Part shown: positions 47,801 through 60,480 of the stretch, in pieces
How positions within the stretch are numbered: position 1 is the first letter of the stretch
How the letters are laid out: every line of letters begins with the position of its first letter
Assembly (NCBI GenBank): GCA_030704615.1
Contig: CM060733.1
Location: 13,702,001-13,766,000, forward strand
Length of the DNA stretch: 64,000 nt
Direction of reading: 5' to 3'
DNA from: Takakia lepidozioides
Lineage: Eukaryota > Streptophyta > Takakiopsida > Takakiales > Takakiaceae
The notes under the pieces: model-generated
What the model was told of the DNA's origin: nothing
The model's input: the letters and a program-made list of their open reading frames with translations, nothing else
Database searches by the model: none
Position numbers and translations under genes: made by a program

Positions 47801-48175
47801 GTGGCAGATACTATAAGGGAAATGCAAGAAGAGTACTGATATTCCTGTGGCAGATTCCTCTTATTCTGATGGAGAAGAAGAGAAGAAGAAGTGAGTGAGG
47901 GATGAAAGGAGAAGAAAGAACAAGAAAGAAGATGCAGGCATGCAAAGTAAATGAAGAGACTTTGGCTGAAGTAATATGCCAGACCAAGCAAAGCAGGATT
48001 ACCATTGGACAGCTATTAGCTGTGGCACCTTATTGTAGGCACAGGCTGTATCAAGCAATCAATCGAATTGCCCAGGAGACAGCAAACACAGACCTGAACA
48101 GCAAGGTGACCAGTTATAATATGAAGCCAAAAGGGCGAGAAACAGTCATGGACTTTGATGATTCTATGCCAGCTA
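44891..48175 (+). mobile_element. gag-bearing retroelement unit, copy 1 (3,285 bp)
   Basis: Starts CACTAGCTGTAGGTCATGAC and recurs at 48176, so the unit is 3,285 bp. Coding pieces in changing frames include an N-terminal segment (45142-45600, FFQRFLELPDGCKENISKRV...), a Gly/Pro/Thr-rich linker (46,100-46,480), a capsid-like region (46,730-46,960, KKHETVEEYMEKMELMMKSW...) and a nucleocapsid-like region (47050-47577). The last has the zinc knuckle CTICKMDNHSTENC near 47,206 and a degenerate second knuckle CYYCNQSGHAG near 47,520. Gag packages element RNA. Downstream frames (47592-48198) are acidic and resemble the gag-protease linker. Many frameshifts; no protease or reverse transcriptase was identified. 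Confidence 0.7.
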
Positions 48176-50123
48176 CACTAGCTGTAGGTCATGACTGATT
48201 GTTCTGCGCGGGCTGAGTACTTAGAGATTTCCAACTCTTCAATCTTGGAGTTTCCGCCTCGAATAGCGAAGGGATGGGTGAGTAAAAGCCGCGGACATTT
48301 GGCGACCATACTGGGGGACCTGGGACATGAACAACCAGATGTGACAGGCATTCTGGTGGGATCATGGTGGTTGGACCATTAAAGAATTTGATGTGAATCA
48401 AATCCCTGTGGAACGAAGGAAGGAAAGATTGTCCAAACAATTCTTTCAAAGGTTCTTGGAATTGCCAGACGGTTGTAAAGAAAATATTCTTAAACGAGTG
48501 CATGATGCTGATCCAGAATGGGGTCTGGAGAAAGGAGTGATAAAGACTTATCAGGTAGCCTGTAGAGGAAGAGCACGTTGGTTACCAACATTGGTTTATG
48601 TGATAGCATGTGCTATCCATTAACGAGTAGAGTTTGAAGGCTGGGAAGAAAGAAAGGTGAATGTTTATACTCATATGCATGAAGAGCTTGTACTGATAAA
48701 GAATTGGATTCCAAAGGATATTTTGTGGATCAAACTCACACCAAGAACAGCTTTTCAGACTTGTTTGCCATATGGTTATATGGTAACGGAGACTTCAAGT
48801 ATAGCCCAGGGTGCATTGAAGCTTGAAAGAAACCCAGGCATATACGAGAGATTTACAGAAAAAGAGAGTTTTGGTTATTGCCACATTAAAAAATGAAAAA
48901 AAAGACATGGGACATGAGTGATGAAAGAGAAGCATAGACGACGAGATATTCAGCAAAAAGAGAAAGCTATCTGAAAGCTAATTATCTATATCTTTGGGAG
49001 AGAGGAAGACATAGGGGAATCATCTGGACCTCTCACACCATCAAGATCAAAGAGTGCATCACCTATACCGGAAAGAACTAGAGTTGGATGCCACTCCTTC
49101 TTTTCTTTGCAAGAAAGATTAAGGAATTGGTACAGGAAGAAGATCAATCACGAGGTGAAAGATCTGAGGTACATCCTTGGATAAAAGACTTGACAGAAAT
49201 CTTGATAAGAGTTGGCATGAACACCAAAAGCAGGAGGAACTCCAGTTTCTGAAGCAGAAGGTGATGAAGGAGAAGAGGATGTGCAGAGCCAACGGAGAGT
49301 TCAGACTCTCCAACACCATTACAGTTTGAGTTACATGAGTGAAGAAGAAACCCAAGGGGCAGAACTGTTGGAGGATGAAAACAGAGAGAAGAAAATTAGA
49401 AGAGGAAGAATATGAGAAGTAGACCCAACAGCTGAGGTTGAGACTACAACCAGGACATCCCAACCCTTTGGACCTGGATCAAGTGGAGCACTTGGATCAC
49501 AGGCCAACGAAGGTTGTGGCTCAGGGGGATCAGGCGGGCTGCCTGGATCTGGCTCTGGGGGGGACAGGGAGTGTGGGAGGAAGTAGTGCACAACTGAAGC
49601 TTGGAATACTGTGAATATCGTGGGGCCAGAGAGAGCAAGGAGTGCTCAAGGGCCACCACTTGGTGGAAGATCCACCACAAAAACACCAGGTCCAGAGGAC
49701 CAGCACCAGCAAGGGTGCCAGCACCTATCAGTGGGCAGAAGGTAGGGCCACAAGATGGCGTTACAACCAACACAAGCAAAACCACCCTTTCCATATTCAG
49801 GAAGGAAAAGGGGATCCGATGTACACATTAGCCCAATTTGAGCACATGTGTATAGTGAACAATGAGATGGCGATAATGCCAAGATGAGACTGTTCCTTGT
49901 TCACTTATCAAAGAAAGCAAGTGATGAATGGTATGCAAGATTCCCTGATATTCATTTCCTAACCTGGAATGGCTGAATACAGCATTTCGAAATAGGTTAA
50001 GGACAAGTAAAACTGTAGGATGAAGTGTATGGAACGTTTACAACAGTGAAGCATAGAAGCATGAAAAACTGTTGAGAGTTATGGAGGAAGATGGAATTTG
50101 ATGATGAAAAAGGGCTTGCAGAG
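48176..50123 (+). mobile_element. gag unit, copy 2, running into the gap
   Basis: Aligns along copy 1 from 44891 to about 46,830 with roughly one difference per 15-20 bases, many of them single-base indels in homopolymers (for example near 48,890 and 49,560). The copy is cut by the N run. Head-to-tail arrangement with no LTR between copies points to tandem duplication or assembly of two alleles. Confidence 0.75.
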
Positions 50124-50623
50124 NNNNNNNNNNNNNNNNNNNNNNNNNNNNNNNNNNNNNNNNNNNNNNNNNNNNNNNNNNNNNNNNNNNNNNNNNNNNN
50201 NNNNNNNNNNNNNNNNNNNNNNNNNNNNNNNNNNNNNNNNNNNNNNNNNNNNNNNNNNNNNNNNNNNNNNNNNNNNNNNNNNNNNNNNNNNNNNNNNNNN
50301 NNNNNNNNNNNNNNNNNNNNNNNNNNNNNNNNNNNNNNNNNNNNNNNNNNNNNNNNNNNNNNNNNNNNNNNNNNNNNNNNNNNNNNNNNNNNNNNNNNNN
50401 NNNNNNNNNNNNNNNNNNNNNNNNNNNNNNNNNNNNNNNNNNNNNNNNNNNNNNNNNNNNNNNNNNNNNNNNNNNNNNNNNNNNNNNNNNNNNNNNNNNN
50501 NNNNNNNNNNNNNNNNNNNNNNNNNNNNNNNNNNNNNNNNNNNNNNNNNNNNNNNNNNNNNNNNNNNNNNNNNNNNNNNNNNNNNNNNNNNNNNNNNNNN
50601 NNNNNNNNNNNNNNNNNNNNNNN
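50124..50623. other. 500-N assembly gap
   Basis: Exactly 500 N, a conventional scaffold-gap length, so the real distance is unknown. ORFs reported across it are artefacts. Confidence 0.99.
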
Positions 50624-50933
50624 GATGGCATCTGGAAATATGTCATCTGGTGTGGGACTTGAGTCCGCAGTGTAATCGCAGGAGCGGGAGAGGAGATGAA
50701 TCGTGTTGGTGATGCCTGCGGTGTCTTGGGGGATTGTGTGGAGGGGTTAACTTAGATCGCGTGCTTTGATTGTGAGCTGCGGTTCTGCGTACATTGTGCT
50801 CTCCCCAACTGTTGTGCTTGCCCGGCTTGTCCATTGCATCAAACCAAAGCACATCGTGAGGGAGTGTTTGGAAGGACGTGGTAAAAGCAGCAATCGCCGA
50901 GGACGAGTCTGCCACAGATCGAAACCCATTCCA

Positions 50934-53900
50934 ATGGCAGAGCTTGCTGAGGGAGAAGAAAAGGGGACCAACTTAGGGCCACAAGCGGAGAAGCCTAGAG
51001 TGGTGCGTGTGAAGCGGAAACGAGAGCAGACACCCATTGAAGCTCTTTGTAAGTGTCGATTGTAGTATTTCGGAGGATTTAACGGTGCCTGGATCATGAA
51101 AAGTGGATCTTTCCTAGACGTTCGTTGTTGTAACTTCCTCGCATCAAATTCCAGGGCTGTTTTTTGGAGAAATCGTCTTAAGCTTCTCATATAATCTGGT
51201 CATTTGGATGAGCCATGAATGTGGCCGAAGCTCTAGTGGAATTACACACCCAAAACCCTGAACCCTCTGTCTTGCTGGGTCTTTTTCTCGAAGCAATGGC
51301 TGAATTATGTGATGCTTTGTCTAGTCTTGAACATACATTCGACTCCCAATCACGGCACCTGTGCATATCCATGCTTTGGGTGCTTTGGCATGAAAATGTT
51401 ATAGGACAGGAAACGATAGTGTCCACGTCGCGTCTCTCCCTTTCTTTCAGTGTGTTGTGTATTACTCAAGGGTGGGTGGGGAGCAGGGTTGGAGGTCAGT
51501 GGGCGACCAAGCAAGCGGCAGGAACCTGACATTAGCACCTTGACTGTGTCTACTCCATCGGCGTCTCTACTTCCACCAGGTAGGGTTGCTTCCCTTGGCC
51601 TCTCGAGGTGAATGTATTGGAGTTTTGGTTGCAGTTCTGGCGACCAAATATATTATCTTCTTCTGAAGTTTATCTGGTCTTTTATCTGCTTGTATCTCCT
51701 TGACCATATTATCCTTTGGGCTTTGTGTGTATACTAATTCAAGGTGATCAATGCCTGAGCAGTGTTTATGCTACTCATCTTATTGTTCTATGTATCTAAG
51801 GCTAACATGGTGTTGTGATTGGGTAAATTAGATGAAGAAATACCAACAAAGTTATTTTTCCGGAGGCTGGAAACGATCAGCCCTTCTGGCCTGAAGGAAT
51901 CATCCCTCCTTGCATCTCTATTGGTAAGCAACTTGATTTGCAAACAATTTTTCACGAGTCAGTGGCCTACTTTGCCTCTTCATCTTTGTCTGGCTTGCAA
52001 GATAGTCTTGAGACATTTCACACTGTAGCGTTCTGGGGGGTTGTTGTTAGTTGTCACCCCTTTGATTTGCCTTGCCATGAGGAGCTTAGATACAATGCTG
52101 TGGTACAATGGGTTCCTTACGTACATCTTCTCCATTATCTACTGTAAAATCTAATCCTGCAAGCTTAGGCCCGATTGGTATCCTCTCACGTTAAAAGCAC
52201 AGTCAAACCAACAATCTCATGAGAAATTCCAAGATACCAGCAGCAGGTTTGTCACAAAAAGTGAGGTTGGCAGTGTTGCGGGATCGAGAGTTTTATTTCA
52301 TTCAATTGTATTTTTTAGCTGTTGACATGACAGCTTGGATTTTGGTTGTGACATACAGCAAAAAGTGAATGACAAGAAGCAGACTTGGGAAGGACGGAAG
52401 GAGCAGCAGGAGGGTCGTGCTAAGAGCAAGGTGCAGTCTTAGATTCAACTCCTTTTGGCCTTGAAGTCATGGTCTGCGTGGTGGCTCATGGTTTTCAGAA
52501 TTGCAGTTGAAAGTAGGTTGGTTTGGACTGTTTCGCTGGAGGAGGATTTTTTGTATGTTGTAGATTGTTGTGTTGCTCAATTTTCTTTTTGGGTGAAGCA
52601 GGAGAAACAAGGGCAGCTGTTGGCTGCTGCTAAGGAACAGCATGAGGTACCTCCCTTTCTCTATGTGTATGTGTCTATCTCTCTGCCTTCAATTTTGTCG
52701 TTGAGTTCTAGCCCTTCTGTCTTCTCATCCTGTGAGTGGAAGCTCTGAAAGCAGCTGGCATAGTTTCCTCAGAAGCATAGGGTTGCAAGACTATGCTCCC
52801 CATTTTTTCAGGGGACGGTATGGCATGAAATCCATTCCTCTATCATGTAACGATGCACACGGCTTTTATGTTTGGACTGGAAGCTTGCTGGGCCCATGGT
52901 TGCAGACTTCTGCCTGGTAGTGTCTGCAGACAAAAGGCCAAGTGTACGTTTTTTTCAAATGTATTCGTGTCTGTATGCTCTGCATATGGAATCCTGCAGG
53001 CAGCTGCAAGGGCAGCGCGTTTTGAGCAAGTGTGGAAAAGTCGAAGGAAGCTTGGAAAGGCATCTCATGATGGCGCTGCGGATGATGCTATGAGTGAACT
53101 GTTCCATCTCTATGATGTGGTCCGCCTGGACGAAACTGAGGATAGAGAAAGGACTTCTCAAGAGGAGCAGGCGAAAAGGTTGAGTTTCAATCTCACTGAT
53201 GATAATTGTGGTTGGCTCAGTATGACATCATTTGTAGGCAAGCTACTTTTACATTCCACCCTACTAGCGGTGTTGGCCAAAGTTTGCTGTTGATGGCATC
53301 TGCCCACATTCCTTGAGTTCCATGGTGAGGTGTCATTTGGACATCCATAAAAGACACCGATGATACTTAATGTGCAGGAAAGCTGCAGTTGCAGATGGTG
53401 CACTCCTTTCTATTTATCTTCCATTGTTGCGCGAGTGCCTCCCTGATGTGGCAGCAGATCTTGAGACAGATATAGCCTCCCTACACACCGAGCAGACAGG
53501 TGCTTTGTCTCTTTCTCTCTCTTTCCTTGAGCTCTTTTCTCTTTCTGTTGGAGAAAAAGGGGAGCACGCCCCAGATCAACTGTTCCATCACCACCTTTGC
53601 AAGCCCAGAAATGCAAGCCCCGGGAGGGCCGAGGGACAGAATTAGCTGGAAGATGAGCCTTCGCCTTATTTCTGCAGATGTTTTTATGCGTTGCTATGAG
53701 ATGCCATTTAAAGCAACTGTGGTGTGTGCAGAGGACTATGTGTATGATGTATATACAGTTGAGGAGAACACCAGTACAAATGAGTGTGATGGAGAATCCT
53801 ACCACCCCACGTGAGTTGAAGGCCTCCAGAGTTGCCCCCTCCCCCCTTCCTCTTCCACTGTTAATTATTGAATGGTATTACAAAACACACTCTGTGCAGA

Positions 53901-54671
53901 CCATGCTTGTTTTTGTCAACTATGCTGGGAATTCAAGCATGTGATATCCCAAGTTTTTTATATCATGTTTGGCATGGTGCCTTCAGTAGGGACCAAAGCA
54001 GGTCGACTGCAATGTCCTTGAAATTGCTTTTGTTGCACTTTTGGACACCCTTAGCAAGCACCGCTGAGCTTATCTTTCAGTGAAACAACCCTGGGATTTC
54101 CTTGAATTTTGGTCAGTTAGTTTCATTCAGCTAACTTCGTGGACAAGTATTTGGCCATTGAGCATATATCTATAACTGATCTGTAACTACCCAACTTCTT
54201 AGCTCAACACATTTTGACTAACAGTCTTCAGTGTTTACATATTATATTTAGCACCACTCTAAATATATACCAATGCTTGTTACAATCATGGTTGGGGGAG
54301 CAGGGTGCAAATAGTGGAGGACGACGAATATGATTGGAGGGAACCCAAGGGATCTGACTATGATAGTCAGGATTCCAATGGTATGCTCTGTCAGTGCCCT
54401 TTTATGTTTTTGGTGCTCAGGGGGGGGAGAGAGGTGGGGATACTGGATAAGGCCTTTGACCTGAAACTTTTTGGGATTGCCTCATCAATTTGCAGATGAG
54501 AACAACCCCCTCAATGACTATCCAGATGAAGATGAGTCTGGAGACAATTTGGAGGACACAAGCAGCCAAAGCGATGACTTTGAGGATTTTGATCCCTATG
54601 CCTCAAATGAGGAAGAACATGACATGGAGGCCAATAACCGAGAAGAAATGCAATGGTGCCGCCGCCTATAG
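50934..54671 (+). CDS. IWR1/RDM4-like RNA polymerase II nuclear import factor
   Basis: Nine exons with agreeing phases: 50934-51048, 51832-51923, 52359-52430, 52602-52646, 53000-53178, 53378-53499, 53678-53810, 54304-54380, 54496-54671, giving 336 aa. The start is the ATG at 50934 (MAELAEGEEKG). The N-terminus has KPRVVRVKRKREQTPIEAL, the basic motif opening plant RDM4/DMS4 proteins, then TKLFFRRLETIS. The C-terminus is an Iwr1 domain: DYVYDVYTVEE, DDEYDWREPKGSDYDSQDSN and NNPLNDYPDEDE, followed by an acidic Ser-rich tail. Yeast Iwr1 escorts assembled Pol II into the nucleus; the plant homologue also affects RNA-directed DNA methylation and Pol IV/V. Length is near the roughly 350 aa of plant homologues. 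The first junction (EAL-Y-EEIPTK) lacks the usual Trp-Leu-Glu after the motif, so a short exon may be missed there. Confidence 0.85.
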
Positions 54672-57600
54672 CCCAGCAAGATATTTATTACATGACTTTT
54701 TACTCATTACGGCAATTTCTTGAGCCCAGTGGTTCAGAAATGTGGCAGCAACCATTGGTTTTTGTCCTCACCAGCAAGGTTCATTCCAAAATCGCTCCAA
54801 GGCATTGTAGCCTACCAGACTGGGTGAACTTGTCAAATCTTTTCTCTTTTTGTTGTTGGAAGAACCTACTGACTTTTTCCCTTTGTATTTTGGAGGACCT
54901 TATTCGGCTCCAACTGCGGGCGTAAGAACTCACGCCGAAGGTCCGGCTGGATCTTAGGGCCTTCATCTTTTTTTCTCTGTCATTTATTTTATTTCTAAGA
55001 ATCTCAGCCATCCACCTCTGGAAAGAACGAAAGAACCCTTTGCGTCTTTCAGTCCCCCACTTCGGACCCACGCCCCACCTTGGTCTTCGGGTCAGACTCC
55101 CTCCGGCTACTCCCCTCACACTACCGGGGGGACTTCCCCTATGCGGAAGTCAGTTAGGGGCTTACAGAGTTCAGAAGGTATTGATTGGGGACAGGTTGGT
55201 TTTTTACACGGCCTGACTCGGCCCTTACCTCGGCTCTTCACTTATCTCAAGCAAACTCGAGCATATCTTTGACATTTACTAAGGGCACATCACTGAAGTA
55301 ACAACTAACACCTGGCATTGCTAGTGTGCACGAGCAGGGGGAGTAAAATTTGCTTAACATTTCTGGCAATTTAACATTCATCCAGGGTGGCACGTAGCAT
55401 AAAGTTGACCTTGGCACAAGTAGCGACACACGTGCAGGTAAGAGCAAGGGACGGAATGATGTCAGGTAATAAGGTAAAGCGCAGTAACCTAAAAACTGAG
55501 CGATGGAATGTTGGGCCGTCTTTCGCGGCAAACCGGCTACTGGCAGTCACATAATAGCGCGTGCCATCAGTCGCCATGGAAAGCGCCCTGCCGCGTGGCC
55601 ACCGGCTGCCGGCTACTACAGGTGGCAGCCTTCGCGCGTTCCGGTGGGACATTGTCCGCTGTCGGATAGCACAATGGCGGTAGATCTGTGCCGTTGAAGC
55701 GGCACTCGAGCAGCGTTGTGGTTCCGCCATAGCCAGGACTCGGATCGCGTTTGGACGGGGACTGCCTTCCGTGAGAGAGTCGTCCCGGCGTTGCTGCTGA
55801 TGTAGGGATCTGACACCATCTGTTCCCGCTTGTATAAAACCTGCTAGTTTACATACAGAGAGTGAGAGTGAGGGAGACGGATGATGTGATTGCATTTCCT
55901 CCGGTGTTTCCAACTGCACAGGTTGTAGACATCATCCCTGATTATTATGCACGCAAACACTTGTGGAGTCTTTGTAGGGTGAAGTTGTCCTCATGGATTC
56001 TGCTGTACGAAAGCTTTGTCTCTGAATTTTGGATATGCTGGACTTGCCACACTTTGTACGAGAGATGACGAAGTAGTGGAGTAATCACGTCGACGAAGGA
56101 CAGGTTATTAGGTTTTTGTGGTTCGGACTTGTCTTGGCAATCCATCTGCTATTAGATTCGGAAGGGCGAACGGAAGAGCTGTCAGGCAGTGTCGGATTGC
56201 CAGGTTTGGGTCGTCGTACGAGAGATCGTAGCTGGTAAATGATGGAAACGCCGACGAGTGTTGCAACGCGATACCTCAACAGCCATGGCTAGTTTTAGGT
56301 TCCCTCTCCCTCGTCCAAGAAATGGTTGGATCTTGGAAGACAAACTTGCAACGTTGCTGCTTCTGCGTCTGGAAGGCCGTCTTGTTCTCACTTGAGAGGT
56401 AGATTTCGATCTTTTCTTTATCCTGCCTCCCTCTTTGAACACGAGGATACGACACAGAGCTCTTCCCTTTTTGTTGGGTCTACTGGACGGATGCAGTTTT
56501 TTTGTCGATAAGTGTCGCGACGATGGAAGGGGTGGGCCTCATATATGCGAATCACACCCCTTCTTGTTCAGGGAGCTGTGATGCAATTTATGGTTGTTTA
56601 CAGTTCGAGATTTCGGGTTCTGTAGGAGAAGGAGACACGTTGTGCAGCCTAATTACTAGGATAATGTCCTTCCATAGGGAATTAAGGGGTTATTGCCATT
56701 GTGGGAGGGACTGTAACCCATTACAGTGCTTAAGAGCATGGCTCTTGGATTGGCAACAGCTGGTGTAATGCCAATTTAAATGGCCAGTTTAAAAAAATTG
56801 CTAGTAGATGTAAGCTGAGATCGCAAGCACCTGTACTGATGTGAATCGATCAAAGGTGGTGGTGTACGCTTGCTGCATCTTCTGTTGTGGAGGTTGTTCT
56901 TGTTCTCTGTGATCTTTGTGAAATTCAGGTTTACTCTACATGTTTAAAAGGTCACATGCTTGATCTTACCTGCCCTGCATCTTCTCTTTCCAGGGTCCAA
57001 CTTAAGATTGGCTGTTCAGAGGTGGGGCACATCGCAAGAAAGGAAACTTGACTTAAGCCATTCTCTTATGAGCAAGGCAAAATCTTCTCAACAGATCGAT
57101 AACCTCGTACAGAACCCTAATCCGCTCGAAGGGAGAGAGGTCTTCATCATCTACCGAAACACAAAGAGGATTGATGTTAGGTGTCTGAGGCACTTTCCTG
57201 ATGTCGCGTATACTTATATGCCCATGCCTTCGGCCCAAAACGAAAGATGAGAGCAACAATTTTCAAGTTTCAGGTGAGCAGTCCTGCCTTGCCTTTGGAA
57301 TGTGTATGAGGAGATGAAGATCTTGATTGTCCAACTGAATAGGACATAGACGTCTTGGTCAAAAATGAACTGTCTCACTGGCAAATGGATCAGAGTGTCA
57401 GTTCATCCTATTTTTTCTAATAGAGGGATGTTTTGCCTGTGGAAAATCTATACAATATTAGGAAATCTGTCAGAAAAGGTCTGATGACATGTCACGAGGA
57501 GCTCAAACATACTGCCAGCTTATTGGGTGTTTGATGTCAATGCAAAATTAGTAGCCTTGGACAACGGTAGAGAGGCCTTTCCTTTTAGTCTTGAAACAGT

Positions 57601-57712
57601 ATCCTGGTTGTCTTGAACATATCTCTCTTATAATGGCATGTGAGCATAGTGTGAATCTGAATGTGAAGTTCTAATATTGATGGTGTTGGTTTTGTTGTGG
57701 TGTGTCATACAG
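54672..57712. other. intergenic/leader region upstream of the kinase
   Basis: Holds several protein-looking but unassignable ORFs. Exon-like 56994-57272 has a pyrimidine tract before TTCCAG and a GTGAGC donor after TTTCAG, and could be an upstream non-coding or first exon of the kinase. A TATAAAA word at 55833-55839 is followed by GAGAGTGAGAG, a plausible core promoter. The C/G-rich block 54,930-55,240 is unlike its surroundings. Confidence 0.35.
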
Positions 57713-60480
57713 TGCACGCTGATTTCACTTCTCAGGAAGGGTCTTTCCAGTCAGCTCTACATGGCCTCCATTCCTTCTCAAACCATGACTTACCACCGAA
57801 GAGCGCAGGAGCCCTAACATTTACCATGGCTGAGCTTAGCAGAGTGACATCAAATTTCTCTCCATCGCATAAGATTGGGCAAGGAGGATTTGGGATGGTC
57901 TACAGAGGCAAGCTCAAGGATGGCAGAACTGTTGCTATCAAAAGAGCCAAGAAGGTCCCTGCTATCTGTCCAGCTACATTCCTTGGTTCTAGGCAATTTC
58001 CTGAATGAGGAAATGAGAGGGGTTGGGTGTGTAATAAGGGCAGTTGCTAGTACGGCTGTAATGTGGGAGATAGAGCGAGTTCCTTTCTGTCTTAGTAGGG
58101 CTGTGTGAACCTCTGTTAGGGGTTCAGACAAATCTAGATTTGATGCCACAAGTATAGACACTGCAGCTTAGAGTGCCCAGTCACAATCTACCTTGGGAGG
58201 CTTCCTCTCATGGGATATGTTGTGATGACTCCTGCATAGATAGACTCCATATGGATACATCCCTCCCCACCGCACCCCACCCCACCCCCCCACTAAAGTA
58301 ACAGACTAAAAATAAAAATACGAAATCACTTTTCTGAAAGTATGGGGGAATGATGGTTGGCAGGATGCATTTGAGAAGCGGCTGTCAGTTGAGTTCCAGA
58401 CTGAGGTTGACACGCTATCTCAGGTGGATCACTTGAATTTGGTGAAGCTCATAGGTTTCGTGGAGGAAGAGCGTGAGCGTATTTTAGTAGTGGAGTACGT
58501 GGCTAATGGAAACCTTCGAGAACACCTTGATGGTACACTCCCTACATACATAGGTATGGATCTGGACACATTTTCCACTCTTATGCATGTTCTGTCTCTG
58601 TCACACACGCAGGGTACACATACCTGCCTTAGTGCACATTCTTAAAAGAAAGTGGTTTAGTAGGATGGGTAGGTTATGATCTAGCTCTGCAACACCTCCT
58701 GGGGCAAGCAGTGATTACCTTGACAAGTTGTTGCTGTTAAGGATCTCTGATCGCACTGCCATGCAAAGGCCCACTCTTTTGACGTCTAGCTGGACGGTGT
58801 CTAAATTGGGAGCAATAGATTAGTATGAACTGTGCTTACAGCAAAAATGCATTTGGTCCCTGGAGAAGTTGACAAGTGATATCTCTCGGTTCGTACAAGG
58901 ATTTAACAGTCCACTGCCTGAGCACCAAATACACAAGATGATGGCTCTATCTGCAATTGTGTGAGGGACGGTAGCCTCCCTCATTCTTTCAACTTGTTAA
59001 GTGGTCTCCAGAAGTTTGGCAACAGGGCATTTGAACACTGAGTCACCTCTGATGGCAGCGGACTTGTTGGCTGGGTGCAGGTCAGAACGGACTTGCTCTG
59101 GACATGAGTACACGATTGGATATTGCTATTGACGTCGCCCATGCTCTCACCTATCTCCATCTCTATGCTGGTAGGTCTGATGTCTCGAGCAAGTAACCTT
59201 TGGTATCATGCCATGTGATGTCTTGTGATTGATGAACATTTGTTTCTTGTCAGTGTTGGGACAAGGGCTTATTTCTGCAAGTTCACACTGTCATCACTTT
59301 GTGACAGTAGATGTTGTATTGAGTAAAAGCAAACAGACAGTAAGGAATCCCAGTTTCCCAGTGGAAGGTGCTGAAATGTTTCTTTCTCTTATGCAGATAG
59401 ACCCATCATCCATAGAGACGTCAAGTCTTCCAACATACTACTTACAGAAACATTCCGTGCAAAGGTCGCAGATTTTGGGTTCTCCCGTGTGGGCCCATCA
59501 ACTGATGTTGGGGCAACCCATGTCTCCACCCAAGTGAAGGGTACAGCAGGTTACTTGGACCCTGAATATCTGACCACGTATCAACTGAACACAAAAAGCG
59601 ATGTTTACTCTTTTGGCATTCTGCTGGTAGAGATTTTCACAGGAAGGCGCCCAATAGAGCTGAGGAGGGCTAGTGACGAGCGCGTCACTGTGAGATGGGT
59701 AGGAAGCCTGAGTATGCATTATTGGAGCTCTTTTTCTTCTGTTTTTTTTATGGTATGGAAGGGCTTGCCCCTAGAGTAAGCTTTTATGAACCATAACATA
59801 TTATCATAGCTTTGGCAAGGCAAGAAATGCCCTCACAATCAGCAACCAGATGAGCTTTCTTAGTGCTGCCTACCACAGTATGGTGGTGGAACTAATCACC
59901 TTCACTACCTAGAGCTTCCCTCTCACCCGCTCTCGCTTGGATTCATGAAGGACTCTGCAAATGTGTGCAAGTATGTGCAAGGATGGAAGCTGCATGTGGG
60001 ACACCACAGCTGTATCCGTCAGCCTGCATGATAACCTTACTTGCCAAAGAATTGAATCAAAACACTGTCATACACATTTTCCTTTGAGCATGAAGTGGTA
60101 TTATCTCTTTTCTGACATCCCACTCATGGAAGGAATTGGTTGTATTCCAGGCCTTCAAGAAGTTTGTGGAGGGGAAGGTGATAGATATCTTGGATCCAAG
60201 GATAGAGAGGACGCCAGCAGCAATTGGAGTTATGGACCGCCTGGCTGAACTAGCATTTGCTTGTTCAGCACCCACAAAGGCTGACCGGCCTAGCATGAAA
60301 AAGGCTGCAGAAGTTCTCTGTTACATTAGAAAAGATTACCTTGCAGCACATCAGCAAGCTGAGAATCTGAAGGCTGATAAGGTTTCAAGTAGTAGAAATG
60401 AGAGCTTAAAAATCCCCTCAACCCGATCATCTTTTGATGGATCTGTGAAAGATAGAGACCGACGGCGTGGTAGCAGGTAG
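57713..60480 (+). CDS. CRCK-type receptor-like cytoplasmic kinase, 5' end not found
   Basis: Five exons with matching phases: 57713-57954, 58364-58532, 59081-59170, 59397-59698, 60151-60480 (stop TAG). They encode a full protein kinase domain closest in wording to the calmodulin-binding receptor-like cytoplasmic kinases: [16 protein letters not shown] (nucleotide loop), VAIKRAKK (catalytic Lys), [15 protein letters not shown] (RD-type catalytic loop), [11 protein letters not shown] (DFG), [20 protein letters not shown] (activation segment), [20 protein letters not shown], then an [13 protein letters not shown] end. The C-terminal 45 residues are basic and Ser-rich. All key residues are present, so an active Ser/Thr kinase is expected, probably in stress or membrane-proximal signalling. 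The first seen exon starts at phase 2 after TCATACAG, so at least one upstream exon with the start Met is missing. An internal ATG in good context (ACCATGG, 57825) is an alternative start. Confidence 0.85.

Noticed and set aside
50038-50712. About 200-codon ORFs spanning 50.0-50.7 kb
   Set aside because: They run through the 500-N gap; the translated X residues are meaningless.
51215-51529. 104-codon ORF (MNVAEALVELHTQ...) within the IWR1-like gene
   Set aside because: It lies in the first intron of a gene model whose flanking exons join in phase without it. Treated as intronic, although a small alternative exon cannot be excluded.
54781-55240. Possible organellar insertion (C/G-rich block with a basic minus-strand ORF)
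   Set aside because: The composition looks different and the peptide is Arg-rich, but no organellar gene or intron motif can be recognised. Comparison with the species' mitochondrial genome would decide.
57053-57259. Minus-strand ORF (FERIRVLYEVIDLLRRF...) upstream of the kinase
   Set aside because: Protein-like wording, but no family recognised. The same bases are open on the plus strand with plausible splice sites, so strand and coding status are undecided.
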